A DNA stretch of 5,783 bases from Actinomycetes bacterium (GTDB taxonomy: Bacteria; Actinomycetota; Acidimicrobiia; Acidimicrobiales; Microtrichaceae): the NCBI GenBank assembly GCA_023437745.1, contig JAEZFI010000324.1:1-5783 (forward strand), in the 5' to 3' direction. Both the position numbers and the translations under genes were made by a program. Position 1 is the first letter of the stretch; every line of letters begins with the position of its first letter. The notes beneath the pieces are model-generated. The model was not told where the DNA came from. It saw only the letters and a list, made by a program, of their open reading frames with translations, and ran no database searches. This document shows, one piece after another, positions 1-5,162 of the stretch.

Positions 1-139
1 TGGCGTCCAACAGACGGCGGGCGTCCTCCAGGCCCTTCGCCACCACCAGCAGCTCGTCATCCGACACGAACGCCGTGTCCGTGCGCGCCGCCTTGCCCAA
101 CTCCTCGACCAGCATGCCCAGAGGAACGGTGTCGAACAT
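1..139 (-). CDS. 5' part of a gene cut by the window edge; possible DUF222/13E12-type protein
   Basis: The minus-strand frame opens with ATG at 139-137 and stays open to the window edge, giving 46 complete codons. The protein begins MFDTVPLGMLVEELG and continues with an acidic stretch (VSDDELL) and a helix containing GLEDARRLLDA. Many actinobacterial DUF222 (13E12 repeat family) proteins have a short MF- start, an 'S-D-x-E-L' segment and a helix with an A-R-R-x-L-D-A pattern; their C-terminal half usually carries an HNH nuclease motif. That half would lie outside the window, so the family call rests on a weak N-terminal resemblance. No Shine-Dalgarno sequence is visible, but a TANNNT box lies 7 nt upstream of the ATG, which fits a leaderless start. 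The codons are G/C-rich at third positions, so I think the frame is real. It could be another helical protein. Confidence 0.45.
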   Translation of the reverse strand, partial: MFDTVPLGMLVEELGKAARTDTAFVSDDELLVVAKGLEDARRLLDA

Positions 140-146
140 GTGTACG

Positions 147-152
147 ACACTA
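147..152 (-). promoter_or_regulatory. Candidate -10 box of the left-edge gene (leaderless style)
   Basis: Read on the minus strand this is TAGTGT, matching TANNNT, with 7 nt before the ATG at 139. If transcription starts at the A of the ATG, the box falls at about -13 to -8, as in leaderless actinobacterial mRNAs. The bases 17 nt further upstream (GTCTGG) are a poor -35 match, so the call is tentative. Confidence 0.35.
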
Positions 153-265
153 AAGGCACCCTGTGACAGCCAGACCGCCCGAGACGGCCCGAAGGTGGCA
201 CACAATCCGAGCCCGCAGGCGCAGACGAACGACCGAGGTGAGGTTGGTCGCTTCGATCGACCCGA

Positions 266-313
266 TTCTGTCACTGCCCATGCGACGAAGCTGTCGCACC
301 TGGCGTGACAGAA
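266..313. repeat. Long stem-loop in the intergenic gap
   Basis: Outer arms TTCTGTCAC (266-274) and GTGACAGAA (305-313) are exact reverse complements. Inside them GCC (276-278) can pair with GGC (302-304), leaving a bulged T at 275. Inside that, TGCGAC (281-286) pairs with GTCGCA (293-298) around a 6-nt loop. The total is 18 base pairs in three segments. A smaller inverted repeat, GGTCG/CGACC, lies next to it at 246-262. No T-run follows on either strand, so this is not a classical terminator. It could be a second terminator for the MOSC operon, a structured 5' element, a protein-binding site or the end of a repeat element. It lies in a 259-nt stretch (140-398) where I find no convincing gene. 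Confidence 0.6.
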
Positions 314-345
314 CTGAAGGGGGCTGATGATCGCACCGCAACCGA

Positions 346-379
346 GAAGGATTGTCGTGGGATTCCACGACAATCCTTC
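346..379 (-). terminator. Perfect 15-bp hairpin after the MOSC gene, probable terminator
   Basis: GAAGGATTGTCGTGG (346-360) and CCACGACAATCCTTC (365-379) are exact reverse complements around the 4-nt loop GATT. On the minus strand the hairpin starts 19 nt after the MOSC stop codon, where a transcription terminator is expected. There is no T-tract, which is common for hairpin terminators in high-GC actinomycetes. Because the hairpin is symmetrical it could act on either strand, but no plus-strand gene ends here. Confidence 0.6.
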
Positions 380-398
380 CGAGATAGGCCGGCGGACG

Positions 399-1097
399 TC
401 AGGGCCCGGTGCGGCGGGGTGCGGGGTCGTCGTCGACGCCCTCGAGGCGCGCCGCCAGACGCAGGCGCCAGCTCGGGCTCAGCTCGGGGACGGCGCCGAG
501 CTCGGCGCTCAGCTCGCGGTCGTTGGGACGACGGTGCATCACCTCGTTGGCCCGCGCCACCGACCACTCGGGGCGCGGTCGATCGACGAGCTCGAGACGG
601 TCACCGGCGCCGACGAAGCCCTCCTCCACCACCCGGTGGTACCAGCCGGTGCGACCGGTCGCCTCGGTGCGCTCCACCAGATCGCTCCTCCCCCAGCGCT
701 CGTCGAGCTTCCAGCACGGTTGACGCGGCTGGCTCACCTCGACCAGCGCCTCCCCGACCCGCCACAGGTCACCGATGCACACGTCCTCCTCCGTGACGCC
801 GCGCACCGAGGCGTTCTCGCCGAAGCCGCCACATGGGAACGGCTCGACCCCCAGCTCGGCCGACCATGTGGCGTAGTGCTCCACCGCGTAGAGGAGGATC
901 GCCTTGTGGCTCCCGCCGTGGTGGACGAGGTCCGCCTGCCCGTCGCCGTCGACGCCGCGCGGCGACAACCACCTGGGCCCGTCCACGGCCGACTTCCAGA
1001 ACCCGGTCACGTACGTTCGACCACTCCGCATGGCGTGCCGTGCGGGCCGCCCCACCTGCAGGCCGACCACGTAGGACGAGTCGTGCGACGTGGTCAC
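399..1097 (-). CDS. YiiM-like MOSC domain protein (putative molybdenum-cofactor enzyme)
   Basis: A 232-residue protein with the conserved run of YiiM-type MOSC proteins: LVHHGGSHKAI (residues 57-67), a Y-A-V-E-H-Y-x-x-W helix (70-78), GGFGENASVRG (90-100), CIGD (107-110) and VSQPRQPCWKL (121-131). Cys128 in the last motif is the conserved MOSC cysteine expected near the Mo. Residues about 178-220 form a short helical tail like the '3-alpha' domain that follows MOSC in YiiM. Family members are thought to reduce N-hydroxylated compounds; E. coli YiiM and YcbX protect against hydroxylaminopurine. The protein looks cytosolic. The GTG at 1097 is chosen because it overlaps the ferredoxin stop (GTGA) and the family match begins soon after (YVVGLQVG). 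The frame stays open upstream to 1430, but that part only shadows the ferredoxin and haemoglobin genes. The substrate cannot be told from sequence; the adjacent ferredoxin is the obvious electron donor (inference). Confidence 0.88.
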   Translation of the reverse strand: MTTSHDSSYVVGLQVGRPARHAMRSGRTYVTGFWKSAVDGPRWLSPRGVDGDGQADLVHHGGSHKAILLYAVEHYATWSAELGVEPFPCGGFGENASVRGVTEEDVCIGDLWRVGEALVEVSQPRQPCWKLDERWGRSDLVERTEATGRTGWYHRVVEEGFVGAGDRLELVDRPRPEWSVARANEVMHRRPNDRELSAELGAVPELSPSWRLRLAARLEGVDDDPAPRRTGP

Positions 1098-1315
1098 CGG
1101 GCCACGGTAACGACCTCGTCGCGGTCCCAGATGATCGTGATCGCACCGGCCGGGCAGACCGAGGCGCCGATCGCAGCGGCACCCTCGAGCTCGGGCGGCA
1201 CCTCCACCAGATGGAGGTCGATGAAGCCCTCGTCGTCGAGCTGGTACACCTCGGGGGCGAAGCGCTTGCACAGGCCGTGGCCCTCGCACAGCCCGGGATG
1301 GGCCTTGATCCTCAC
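1094..1315 (-). CDS. Small three-cysteine ferredoxin, [3Fe-4S] type
   Basis: A 73-residue electron carrier. The cluster motif is C10-x2-H13-x2-C16 ... C54-P55: three cysteines, with His13 where a bacterial [4Fe-4S] ferredoxin would have its second cysteine. This is the CXX?XXC(X)nCP pattern of actinobacterial ferredoxins, often [3Fe-4S], that commonly serve cytochromes P450. The start VRIKAHPGLCEGHG, the acidic middle (DDEGF) and the end VCPAGAIT-I are all typical, and the length is normal. GTG at 1315 is preferred because GGAGG (1324-1328) sits 8 nt upstream and the codon overlaps the haemoglobin stop by GTGA. Its own stop overlaps the MOSC start in the same way. No P450 or ferredoxin reductase gene is in the window, so its partners are probably the haemoglobin and/or the MOSC protein (inference). 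The reductase that loads it must be encoded elsewhere. Confidence 0.9.
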   Translation of the reverse strand: MRIKAHPGLCEGHGLCKRFAPEVYQLDDEGFIDLHLVEVPPELEGAAAIGASVCPAGAITIIWDRDEVVTVAR

Positions 1316-1764
1316 GACACCTTCCTCCCTGCGAGCACGTCGCCTCCCGCCAGCCCAGTTGCTGCCCGCGCCGGTGCCCATGCCTCCGACGTGATGCGCC
1401 GTGACAGCACGCCGCCGATCCGCGCCGCATGCTCCTTCGCCGCCGTCGCGCCGGGCCCGCTCCAGGAGGCGTCGATCGTCCTCACCCACAGCTCGAACCA
1501 GCGGTCGAACAGCTCCGGGCGCAGCGGTTCGAGGTGGTGGAGGTGCTCATGTGCGCCGAGGATCGAGCCCTGGTAGCCGGGCTCGTGGAGGAGCACCCGG
1601 CACCAGTAGTCGATGAGCTTCGGGATGTGGACCTCCCAGTCCACCTCGGCGATCTCGCCGAAGACGGGCGCCAGCAGGTCGTCGAAGACCACCTCCCGGT
1701 AGAAGCCGACCACGAGGTCGTGGATCTCCGCTCGACCGGTGAGGTCACCGGGCCCGTCTTTCAT
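1312..1764 (-). CDS. Group III (P-type) truncated haemoglobin
   Basis: A 150-residue haem protein, slightly long for the family. Visible features are a B-helix ending F21-Y22 (Tyr B10, distal pocket), LLAPVF (30-35), W-x-x-H46-I-P-K-L-I-D-Y-W54 (His near position E7), G-Y-x-G-S (63-67) and two candidate proximal histidines, H72 and H76. LFDRWFELW (85-93) follows, with Trp89 at the position of the group III Trp G8, and then a C-terminal helix AKEHAARI. The Y-x-G...H...F-x-R-W pattern separates it from groups I and II. Characterised group III members bind O2 and NO tightly, and roles in NO or peroxide chemistry have been proposed. It is the first gene of the haemoglobin-ferredoxin-MOSC operon. 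Its ATG lies 16 nt after the phosphatase stop, inside a palindrome and 7 nt after a -10 box, with no Shine-Dalgarno sequence, so it may be translated leaderless. The last 20-25 residues past the globin fold are Ala/Gly-rich and look poorly conserved. Confidence 0.88.
   Translation of the reverse strand: MKDGPGDLTGRAEIHDLVVGFYREVVFDDLLAPVFGEIAEVDWEVHIPKLIDYWCRVLLHEPGYQGSILGAHEHLHHLEPLRPELFDRWFELWVRTIDASWSGPGATAAKEHAARIGGVLSRRITSEAWAPARAATGLAGGDVLAGRKVS
1320..1329 (-). promoter_or_regulatory. Ribosome binding site of the ferredoxin gene
   Basis: On the minus strand this reads GGGAGGAAGG. Its GGAGG core ends 8 nt before the GTG at 1315, and it lies inside the last codons of the haemoglobin gene. 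It decides the ferredoxin start against in-frame starts further upstream. The first gene of the operon has no such site. Confidence 0.7.
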
Positions 1765-1780
1765 CTAGCACAAGCTAGAT
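1763..1780. promoter_or_regulatory. Operator-like perfect palindrome over the -10 box and start of the haemoglobin operon
   Basis: ATCTAGC-ACAA-GCTAGAT: two exact 7-bp half-sites around a 4-nt centre, AT-rich in a very GC-rich window and carrying CTAG in each arm. It covers the whole -10 box (1772-1777) and the first two bases of the haemoglobin ATG, so a bound dimer would block polymerase. The size suits a dimeric winged-helix or TetR-type repressor. I do not recognise the motif as that of a specific regulator, and none is encoded in the window. The RNA could also form a 7-bp hairpin over the start codon in read-through transcripts from the phosphatase gene. Confidence 0.65.
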
Positions 1781-1800
1781 TTACTCGTCCTGTGGGTCAA
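1772..1800 (-). promoter_or_regulatory. Promoter of the haemoglobin-ferredoxin-MOSC operon
   Basis: Minus-strand -35 TTGACC (1800-1795), an exact 17-bp spacer, then -10 TAGCTT (1777-1772), followed by 7 nt and the ATG at 1764. This is the best housekeeping-type promoter in the window. The -35 is made of the last codons of the phosphatase gene (Ile-Asp-Pro), so the operon has its own promoter although it lies 16 nt behind a co-directional gene. The 7-nt gap implies a leaderless or nearly leaderless mRNA, which agrees with the missing Shine-Dalgarno sequence. Confidence 0.68.
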
Positions 1801-3904
1801 TGCGGATCGCGACCAGGGCGATGTCGTCGTCGCGCTGGGAGATCGGCAGCACATCCTCGATGGCGGTCTGGACGCCACGCGCCACCTCCTCCGCCGTGCC
1901 CTCGGCCCTCGCCGCGGTGCGGATCAGCTCGACCCGCTGCTCCTCGGTGAGGCCGTACGGCGGCGCCACGTCGGTGATGCCGTCGGTGTTCAGGACGAGC
2001 GTGTCGCCCGGACCCAGCTCGCACTCGCCGGGCTGGAACTTCACCTGGGGCAGGACGCCGATGAGGGTGCCGGGCCCACCGACGGTGCGCGCCCACCCGT
2101 CGGCGCCCACCACCACCGGCGCCGGGTGCCCGCCGGCCACGCAGCGGAAGTGCCAACGTCCGTCGCCGAGCGACTCGAGCGTCCCGTAGACCGCCGTGCA
2201 GAAGAGGTCGCGGAAGCTGGCGAGGATCGCCTGGTTGACCCACTCGAGGACCTCGACGGGCTCGACGCCGTGGGTGGCCGCAGCCCTGATGGTGTGGCGG
2301 GCCTTCGCCGTGATGGCGGCAGCTTCCGGACCGGTCCCGCAGACGTCGCCGATGACGACCGCCCAGCGGCCGGGGCCGATCGGGAAGAGGTCGTAGAAGT
2401 CGCCGCCGACCTCGTTGACGTGCCCGGCGGCCCAGTACCGCACCGCCACCGTCAGCCCCTCGACCTCGGGGAGCTTCGCGGGCAGGAGCGCCCGCTGCAG
2501 GGTGGTGGCGATCTCGCGCTGCTGGGCCACGAGCCACGCGTTGTCGAGCGCCGCCGACATCCGGCCGGCCACCGCCTGGGCCAGCGCCACGTCCTCGTGG
2601 TCGTACCGGCGGCCCGACTCCGCGCTCACGAACTGCATCGCTCCGACGACGCCCCGGTTGGTCAGGAGCGGCACGGAGACGACGCTGGTCAAGGACAGCT
2701 CGTCGAGGATCGACCGGGCCTCGTCGGTCGGGAGGACCGCAGCGGTCGCGGCCGCTGCCGCGGTCTCCTCGTCGAAGTGGAGCAGCTCGGGGCTCCCCGT
2801 GCGGATCACCGACGCGACGCCCATCGGCGCATCAGGGTTGTAGGGGAAGCGGCTGAGCAGGGCCTGCACCCACTCGACCCTGGCGGGGTCGGAGTGCGCG
2901 ACCTGGATCTCGGGCATCGCGCCCGGGGACGGCATGAAGTGGATCGTGCACCAGTCGCCGAGCCGCGGGACGGCCGCGCGGGTGATCGCCCGCATCAGCT
3001 CGCGGTGGTCCTTCGCCGCGAGGGTCGCCTCGTTCAGGACGTTCAGGAACTCGAGGCGCTCCCGCTGCAGGCGCTCGAGCGCCGCCATCCGCTCGGCCTC
3101 GGCCGCGCGGAGCTCGATCTCCCGTTCGGCCAGCTTCCGGTCGGTCACGTCCACGGAGCAGCCGATCGTCCCGGTCGCCACCCCTCGCTGGTCGACGAGC
3201 ACGGCGCCCCTGCCCTCGATCCAGTGGATGCTGCCGTCGGGCCACACGACCCGGTGCTCGATCTCGTAGGGCTCGCAGTCGGCCACGGCCTTCTCGACCG
3301 TGGCCAGCACGCGCGCGGCGTCGTCGGGGTGCAGCCTGCTCGCCCAGCCCTCGAACGTGCCGTCGAAGGTGCCCGACTCCAGACCGAAGAGCCGCTCCAT
3401 GGTGGTGTCCCAGGTCGTGATGCCCGACTCGATCTCCCACCGCCACGTGCCCAGCTGGCCGGCCGCCAACGCCAGGACGAGGTGCTCCGCGAGGTGTTCG
3501 GCCCGCTGCTCCAGCTCGCGCAGGTGCGACACCTCGTCGGAGGCACCGACCACCCCCACGATCGTGCCGTTGCGATCCCGCAGCGGCGACACCCAGACCT
3601 GCAGCTCGACCTCGCCGCCATCTCGTCGGAGCGCGGTGAACCGGCCCGACCACGGCTCGTCGTCTGCGGTCCGGCGGATGATGTCCTCGTACGCCGCAAG
3701 CTCGCGCGGCGGGACCAGGAGGTCCCGGGCCTTGCGACCGATGACCTCCTGCGCCGTCCACCCGTAGACCGCCTCGGACACCCGGTTCCACGCGAGGATC
3801 GTGCCCTCCAGGTCCTCGACCACGATCGCCCGGGGCAGCGCGTCGAGCACCAGCAGCGCGTCGGCAGCCGCTGCGGCCGCTTGCGACCCGTGGGTCGACG
3901 ACAT
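1781..3904 (-). CDS. PAS-PAS-GAF-PP2C (SpoIIE/RsbU-type) serine phosphatase
   Basis: A 707-residue cytosolic sensor phosphatase with no membrane segment. First PAS domain about 20-125 (IVVEDLEGTILAWN, VYGW, EVIGR). Short coiled linker 127-147. Second PAS (PAS_3-like) about 148-258 (WRWEIESG, LHPDD, EHRVVWPDGSIHWIEGRG, DVTDRK). Helical linker 258-290. GAF about 285-458 (VVSVPLL, GVVGAMQFVS, ALDNAWL). PP2C domain about 470-702. Metal-binding aspartates are visible in GGDFYD (D502, D505), GDVCGTG (D520), NTDGITD (D641, D645) and RDDDIALV (D692-D694), so it should be active. Known relatives dephosphorylate an anti-sigma-factor antagonist and so release a stress sigma factor; neither partner is in the window. 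The ATG at 3904 is chosen for its Shine-Dalgarno sequence and because the PAS homology follows closely. The frame is open to 4429, but that would run antisense through the ligase gene. Confidence 0.92.
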   Translation of the reverse strand: MSSTHGSQAAAAAADALLVLDALPRAIVVEDLEGTILAWNRVSEAVYGWTAQEVIGRKARDLLVPPRELAAYEDIIRRTADDEPWSGRFTALRRDGGEVELQVWVSPLRDRNGTIVGVVGASDEVSHLRELEQRAEHLAEHLVLALAAGQLGTWRWEIESGITTWDTTMERLFGLESGTFDGTFEGWASRLHPDDAARVLATVEKAVADCEPYEIEHRVVWPDGSIHWIEGRGAVLVDQRGVATGTIGCSVDVTDRKLAEREIELRAAEAERMAALERLQRERLEFLNVLNEATLAAKDHRELMRAITRAAVPRLGDWCTIHFMPSPGAMPEIQVAHSDPARVEWVQALLSRFPYNPDAPMGVASVIRTGSPELLHFDEETAAAAATAAVLPTDEARSILDELSLTSVVSVPLLTNRGVVGAMQFVSAESGRRYDHEDVALAQAVAGRMSAALDNAWLVAQQREIATTLQRALLPAKLPEVEGLTVAVRYWAAGHVNEVGGDFYDLFPIGPGRWAVVIGDVCGTGPEAAAITAKARHTIRAAATHGVEPVEVLEWVNQAILASFRDLFCTAVYGTLESLGDGRWHFRCVAGGHPAPVVVGADGWARTVGGPGTLIGVLPQVKFQPGECELGPGDTLVLNTDGITDVAPPYGLTEEQRVELIRTAARAEGTAEEVARGVQTAIEDVLPISQRDDDIALVAIRIDPQDE

Positions 3905-3910
3905 GTGTTG

Positions 3911-3919
3911 TCCCCTTCC
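3911..3919 (-). promoter_or_regulatory. Ribosome binding site of the phosphatase gene
   Basis: Minus strand GGAAGGGGA, with the GGGG core 7 nt before the ATG at 3904. It supports this start over upstream in-frame codons, which would overlap the divergent ligase gene. Confidence 0.6.
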
Positions 3920-3939
3920 ACCACGGCTTGGACGTTCAA

Positions 3940-3972
3940 AACGTAGACGAATCGGGCATCGAGAGCCGTCAA
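3940..3972 (-). promoter_or_regulatory. Weak candidate promoter of the phosphatase gene
   Basis: Minus strand TTGACG (3972-3967) and TACGTT (3945-3940) resemble -35 and -10 boxes, but they are 21 bp apart, longer than usual. The TACGTT overlaps a small inverted repeat, ACGTT-caa-AACGT (3932-3944). The boxes may belong to different promoters, or an alternative sigma factor may be used. Confidence 0.25.
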
Positions 3973-4003
3973 GGCGCACGTGGCGCCGCACCACGGACGG
4001 CTC
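3963..4003. repeat. 8-bp inverted repeat in the divergent promoter region, with a nested hairpin
   Basis: GAGCCGTC (3963-3970) and GACGGCTC (3996-4003) are exact reverse complements separated by 25 nt. Between them GGCGC (3973-3977) and GCGCC (3983-3987) form a second inverted repeat. One outer arm overlaps the TTGACG of the phosphatase side. The other lies where a -35 for the ligase promoter would fall. This could be a shared operator for both genes, but short GC-rich inverted repeats also arise by chance in such DNA. Confidence 0.4.
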
Positions 4004-4016
4004 GGAGGTCGACACG

Positions 4017-4022
4017 TACACT
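4017..4022 (+). promoter_or_regulatory. -10 box of the ligase-amidohydrolase operon, leaderless start
   Basis: TACACT, then 6 nt, then the GTG start codon at 4029. TANNNT-N6/7-start is the usual layout of leaderless transcripts in actinobacteria. The only purine-rich Shine-Dalgarno candidate, GGAGG at 4004-4008, is 20 nt from the GTG, too far to work. The -35 region (CGGACG at 3994-3999) is a weak match. Confidence 0.6.
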
Positions 4023-4028
4023 GCGCCC

Positions 4029-5162
4029 GTGCCCATCGCGTTCTGCGGGTCACCCGCGACCACGCTCGGGATCGAGCTGGAGCTGGGACTGGTCGACCGC
4101 CGCACCCGGGCGCTCGTGGGGGCGGCGACCGAGGTGCTGGCGGAGCTCGGGTCGGGCCGGCCGGGCGGCGAGCACCCCTTCGTGAAGCACGAGCTGTTCC
4201 AGTGCACCGTCGAGGTGATCACCGACGTCTGCGAGGACGTCGCAGCGGCCCGGAAGGACCTGGAGGCCTCGCTGGCCGAGGTGCGCCGGGTGCTGGAGCC
4301 TCGCGGTCTGGCGCTCATCGGCAGCGGCACGCACCCCTTCTCCCGCTGGCAGGACCTCGAGGTCAGCCCCCTGCAGCGGTACACCGACCTGGTCGAGGCC
4401 CTGCAGTGGCCGGCCCGGCGCATGGCCATCCACGGTGTTCACTTCCACGTCGGTGTCCCGTCCGGTGAGCACGCCATCGCCGCGGTGAACGCGCTCGCGT
4501 TCGACCTGCCCGTCTTCCTCGCCCTCTCGGCGTCGAGCCCCTACTGGCTGGGCGACGACACCGGCATGGCGTCGGCGCGCACGAAGATCTTCGAGGGCCT
4601 CCCCACCGCCGGCCTCCCACCGCGGCTGGCCGACTGGGCCGACTTCGAGCGGTTCATGCAGAGCCTCCTGACCGCTCGCGTCGTGAACACCATCAGAGAG
4701 GTGTGGTGGGACGTCCGGCCCCATCCCGACTTCGGCACGGTCGAGCTCCGCATGTGCGACGGCATCACGTCGATGGACGAGGTCGCCGCCGTGGCGGCCC
4801 TCGCCCACTGCCTCGTCGCGGACCTCTGCGACCGCTTCGAACGCGGCGAGCGCGTCGAGGACGCCCGCGAGTGGATCGTCCGGGAGAACAAGTGGCTCGC
4901 CTCCCGGTACGGACTCGACACCTCGCTCATCGTCGACGACGCCGGCCACCGGCGACCGGCAGTGGAGCTCGTCGAGGAGCTCGTGGAGCGGCTGCGGCCG
5001 TGGGCCCGGCGGCTGCACTGCGTCGACGAGCTCGAGCACGTCCGGGTGATGGTCGAGCGCGGGCCGAGCTACCGGCGCCAGCGGTCGATGGTCGAGCAGG
5101 GTGCCGGGATGCACGACGTCGTGGACGCGCTCGTTCGGGAGCACGAGGTCGGTCTGGCGTGA
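4029..5162 (+). CDS. YbdK/GCS2-type carboxylate-amine ligase (glutamate-cysteine ligase family)
   Basis: A 377-residue protein, the normal length for the YbdK branch of the ATP-dependent GCS2 family. Signature runs are GIELELGLVD (14-23, metal/ATP site), HELFQCTVEVIT (54-65), GSGTHPF (98-104), MAIHGVHFHVGVPSG (132-146), SSPYW (169-173), ARTKIFEGLPTAGLP (183-197), EVWWDVRPHPDFGTVELRMCD (224-244, where the aspartate and arginine pairs are typical) and GPSYRRQR near the C terminus. Members join an amino compound to the gamma-carboxyl of glutamate or a similar acid using ATP. Activity as a true glutamate-cysteine ligase is weak in E. coli YbdK, so the real substrate is unknown here. GTG at 4029 is chosen from the -10 box 6 nt upstream and from the homology beginning at residue 14. 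An open extension to 3801 would run over the divergent gene and is rejected. It overlaps the next gene by GTGA. Confidence 0.9.
   Translation: MPIAFCGSPATTLGIELELGLVDRRTRALVGAATEVLAELGSGRPGGEHPFVKHELFQCTVEVITDVCEDVAAARKDLEASLAEVRRVLEPRGLALIGSGTHPFSRWQDLEVSPLQRYTDLVEALQWPARRMAIHGVHFHVGVPSGEHAIAAVNALAFDLPVFLALSASSPYWLGDDTGMASARTKIFEGLPTAGLPPRLADWADFERFMQSLLTARVVNTIREVWWDVRPHPDFGTVELRMCDGITSMDEVAAVAALAHCLVADLCDRFERGERVEDAREWIVRENKWLASRYGLDTSLIVDDAGHRRPAVELVEELVERLRPWARRLHCVDELEHVRVMVERGPSYRRQRSMVEQGAGMHDVVDALVREHEVGLA

Noticed and set aside
75..368. Short open frames on both strands across the left intergenic gap
   Set aside because: They lack Shine-Dalgarno sequences and family motifs, run through strong hairpins and have mixed codon character.
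327..1394. Plus-strand open frames across the MOSC, ferredoxin and haemoglobin genes
   Set aside because: All three genes have clear minus-strand family motifs. The plus-strand readings have none and begin inside the terminator region.
1098..1430. N-terminal extension of the MOSC protein to 1430
   Set aside because: The extra residues are an out-of-frame reading of the ferredoxin and the end of the haemoglobin. The GTG at 1097 fits the operon's GTGA overlap pattern and the family length.
1316..1489. N-terminal extension of the ferredoxin to 1489
   Set aside because: The added 58 residues shadow the haemoglobin gene and are Arg/Gly-rich. The GTG at 1315 has a strong Shine-Dalgarno sequence and gives the normal ferredoxin length.
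2126..3946. Plus-strand open frame of 606 codons opposite the phosphatase
   Set aside because: It is antisense to a clear four-domain protein. Its translation is Arg/Gly/His/Pro-rich without family motifs, as expected from the complement of a GC-rich gene.
3801..4028. N-terminal extension of the ligase to 3801
   Set aside because: It overlaps the start of the divergent phosphatase gene and its promoter region; the Ser/Arg-rich translation resembles no GCS2 protein.
3905..4429. N-terminal extension of the phosphatase to 4429
   Set aside because: It would run antisense through the first third of the ligase gene, has no domain content, and a good Shine-Dalgarno sequence precedes the ATG at 3904.
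4050..5144. Minus-strand open frame of 364 codons opposite the ligase
   Set aside because: It is a complement shadow of the conserved ligase, with a His/Arg/Gly-rich composition and no recognisable motifs.
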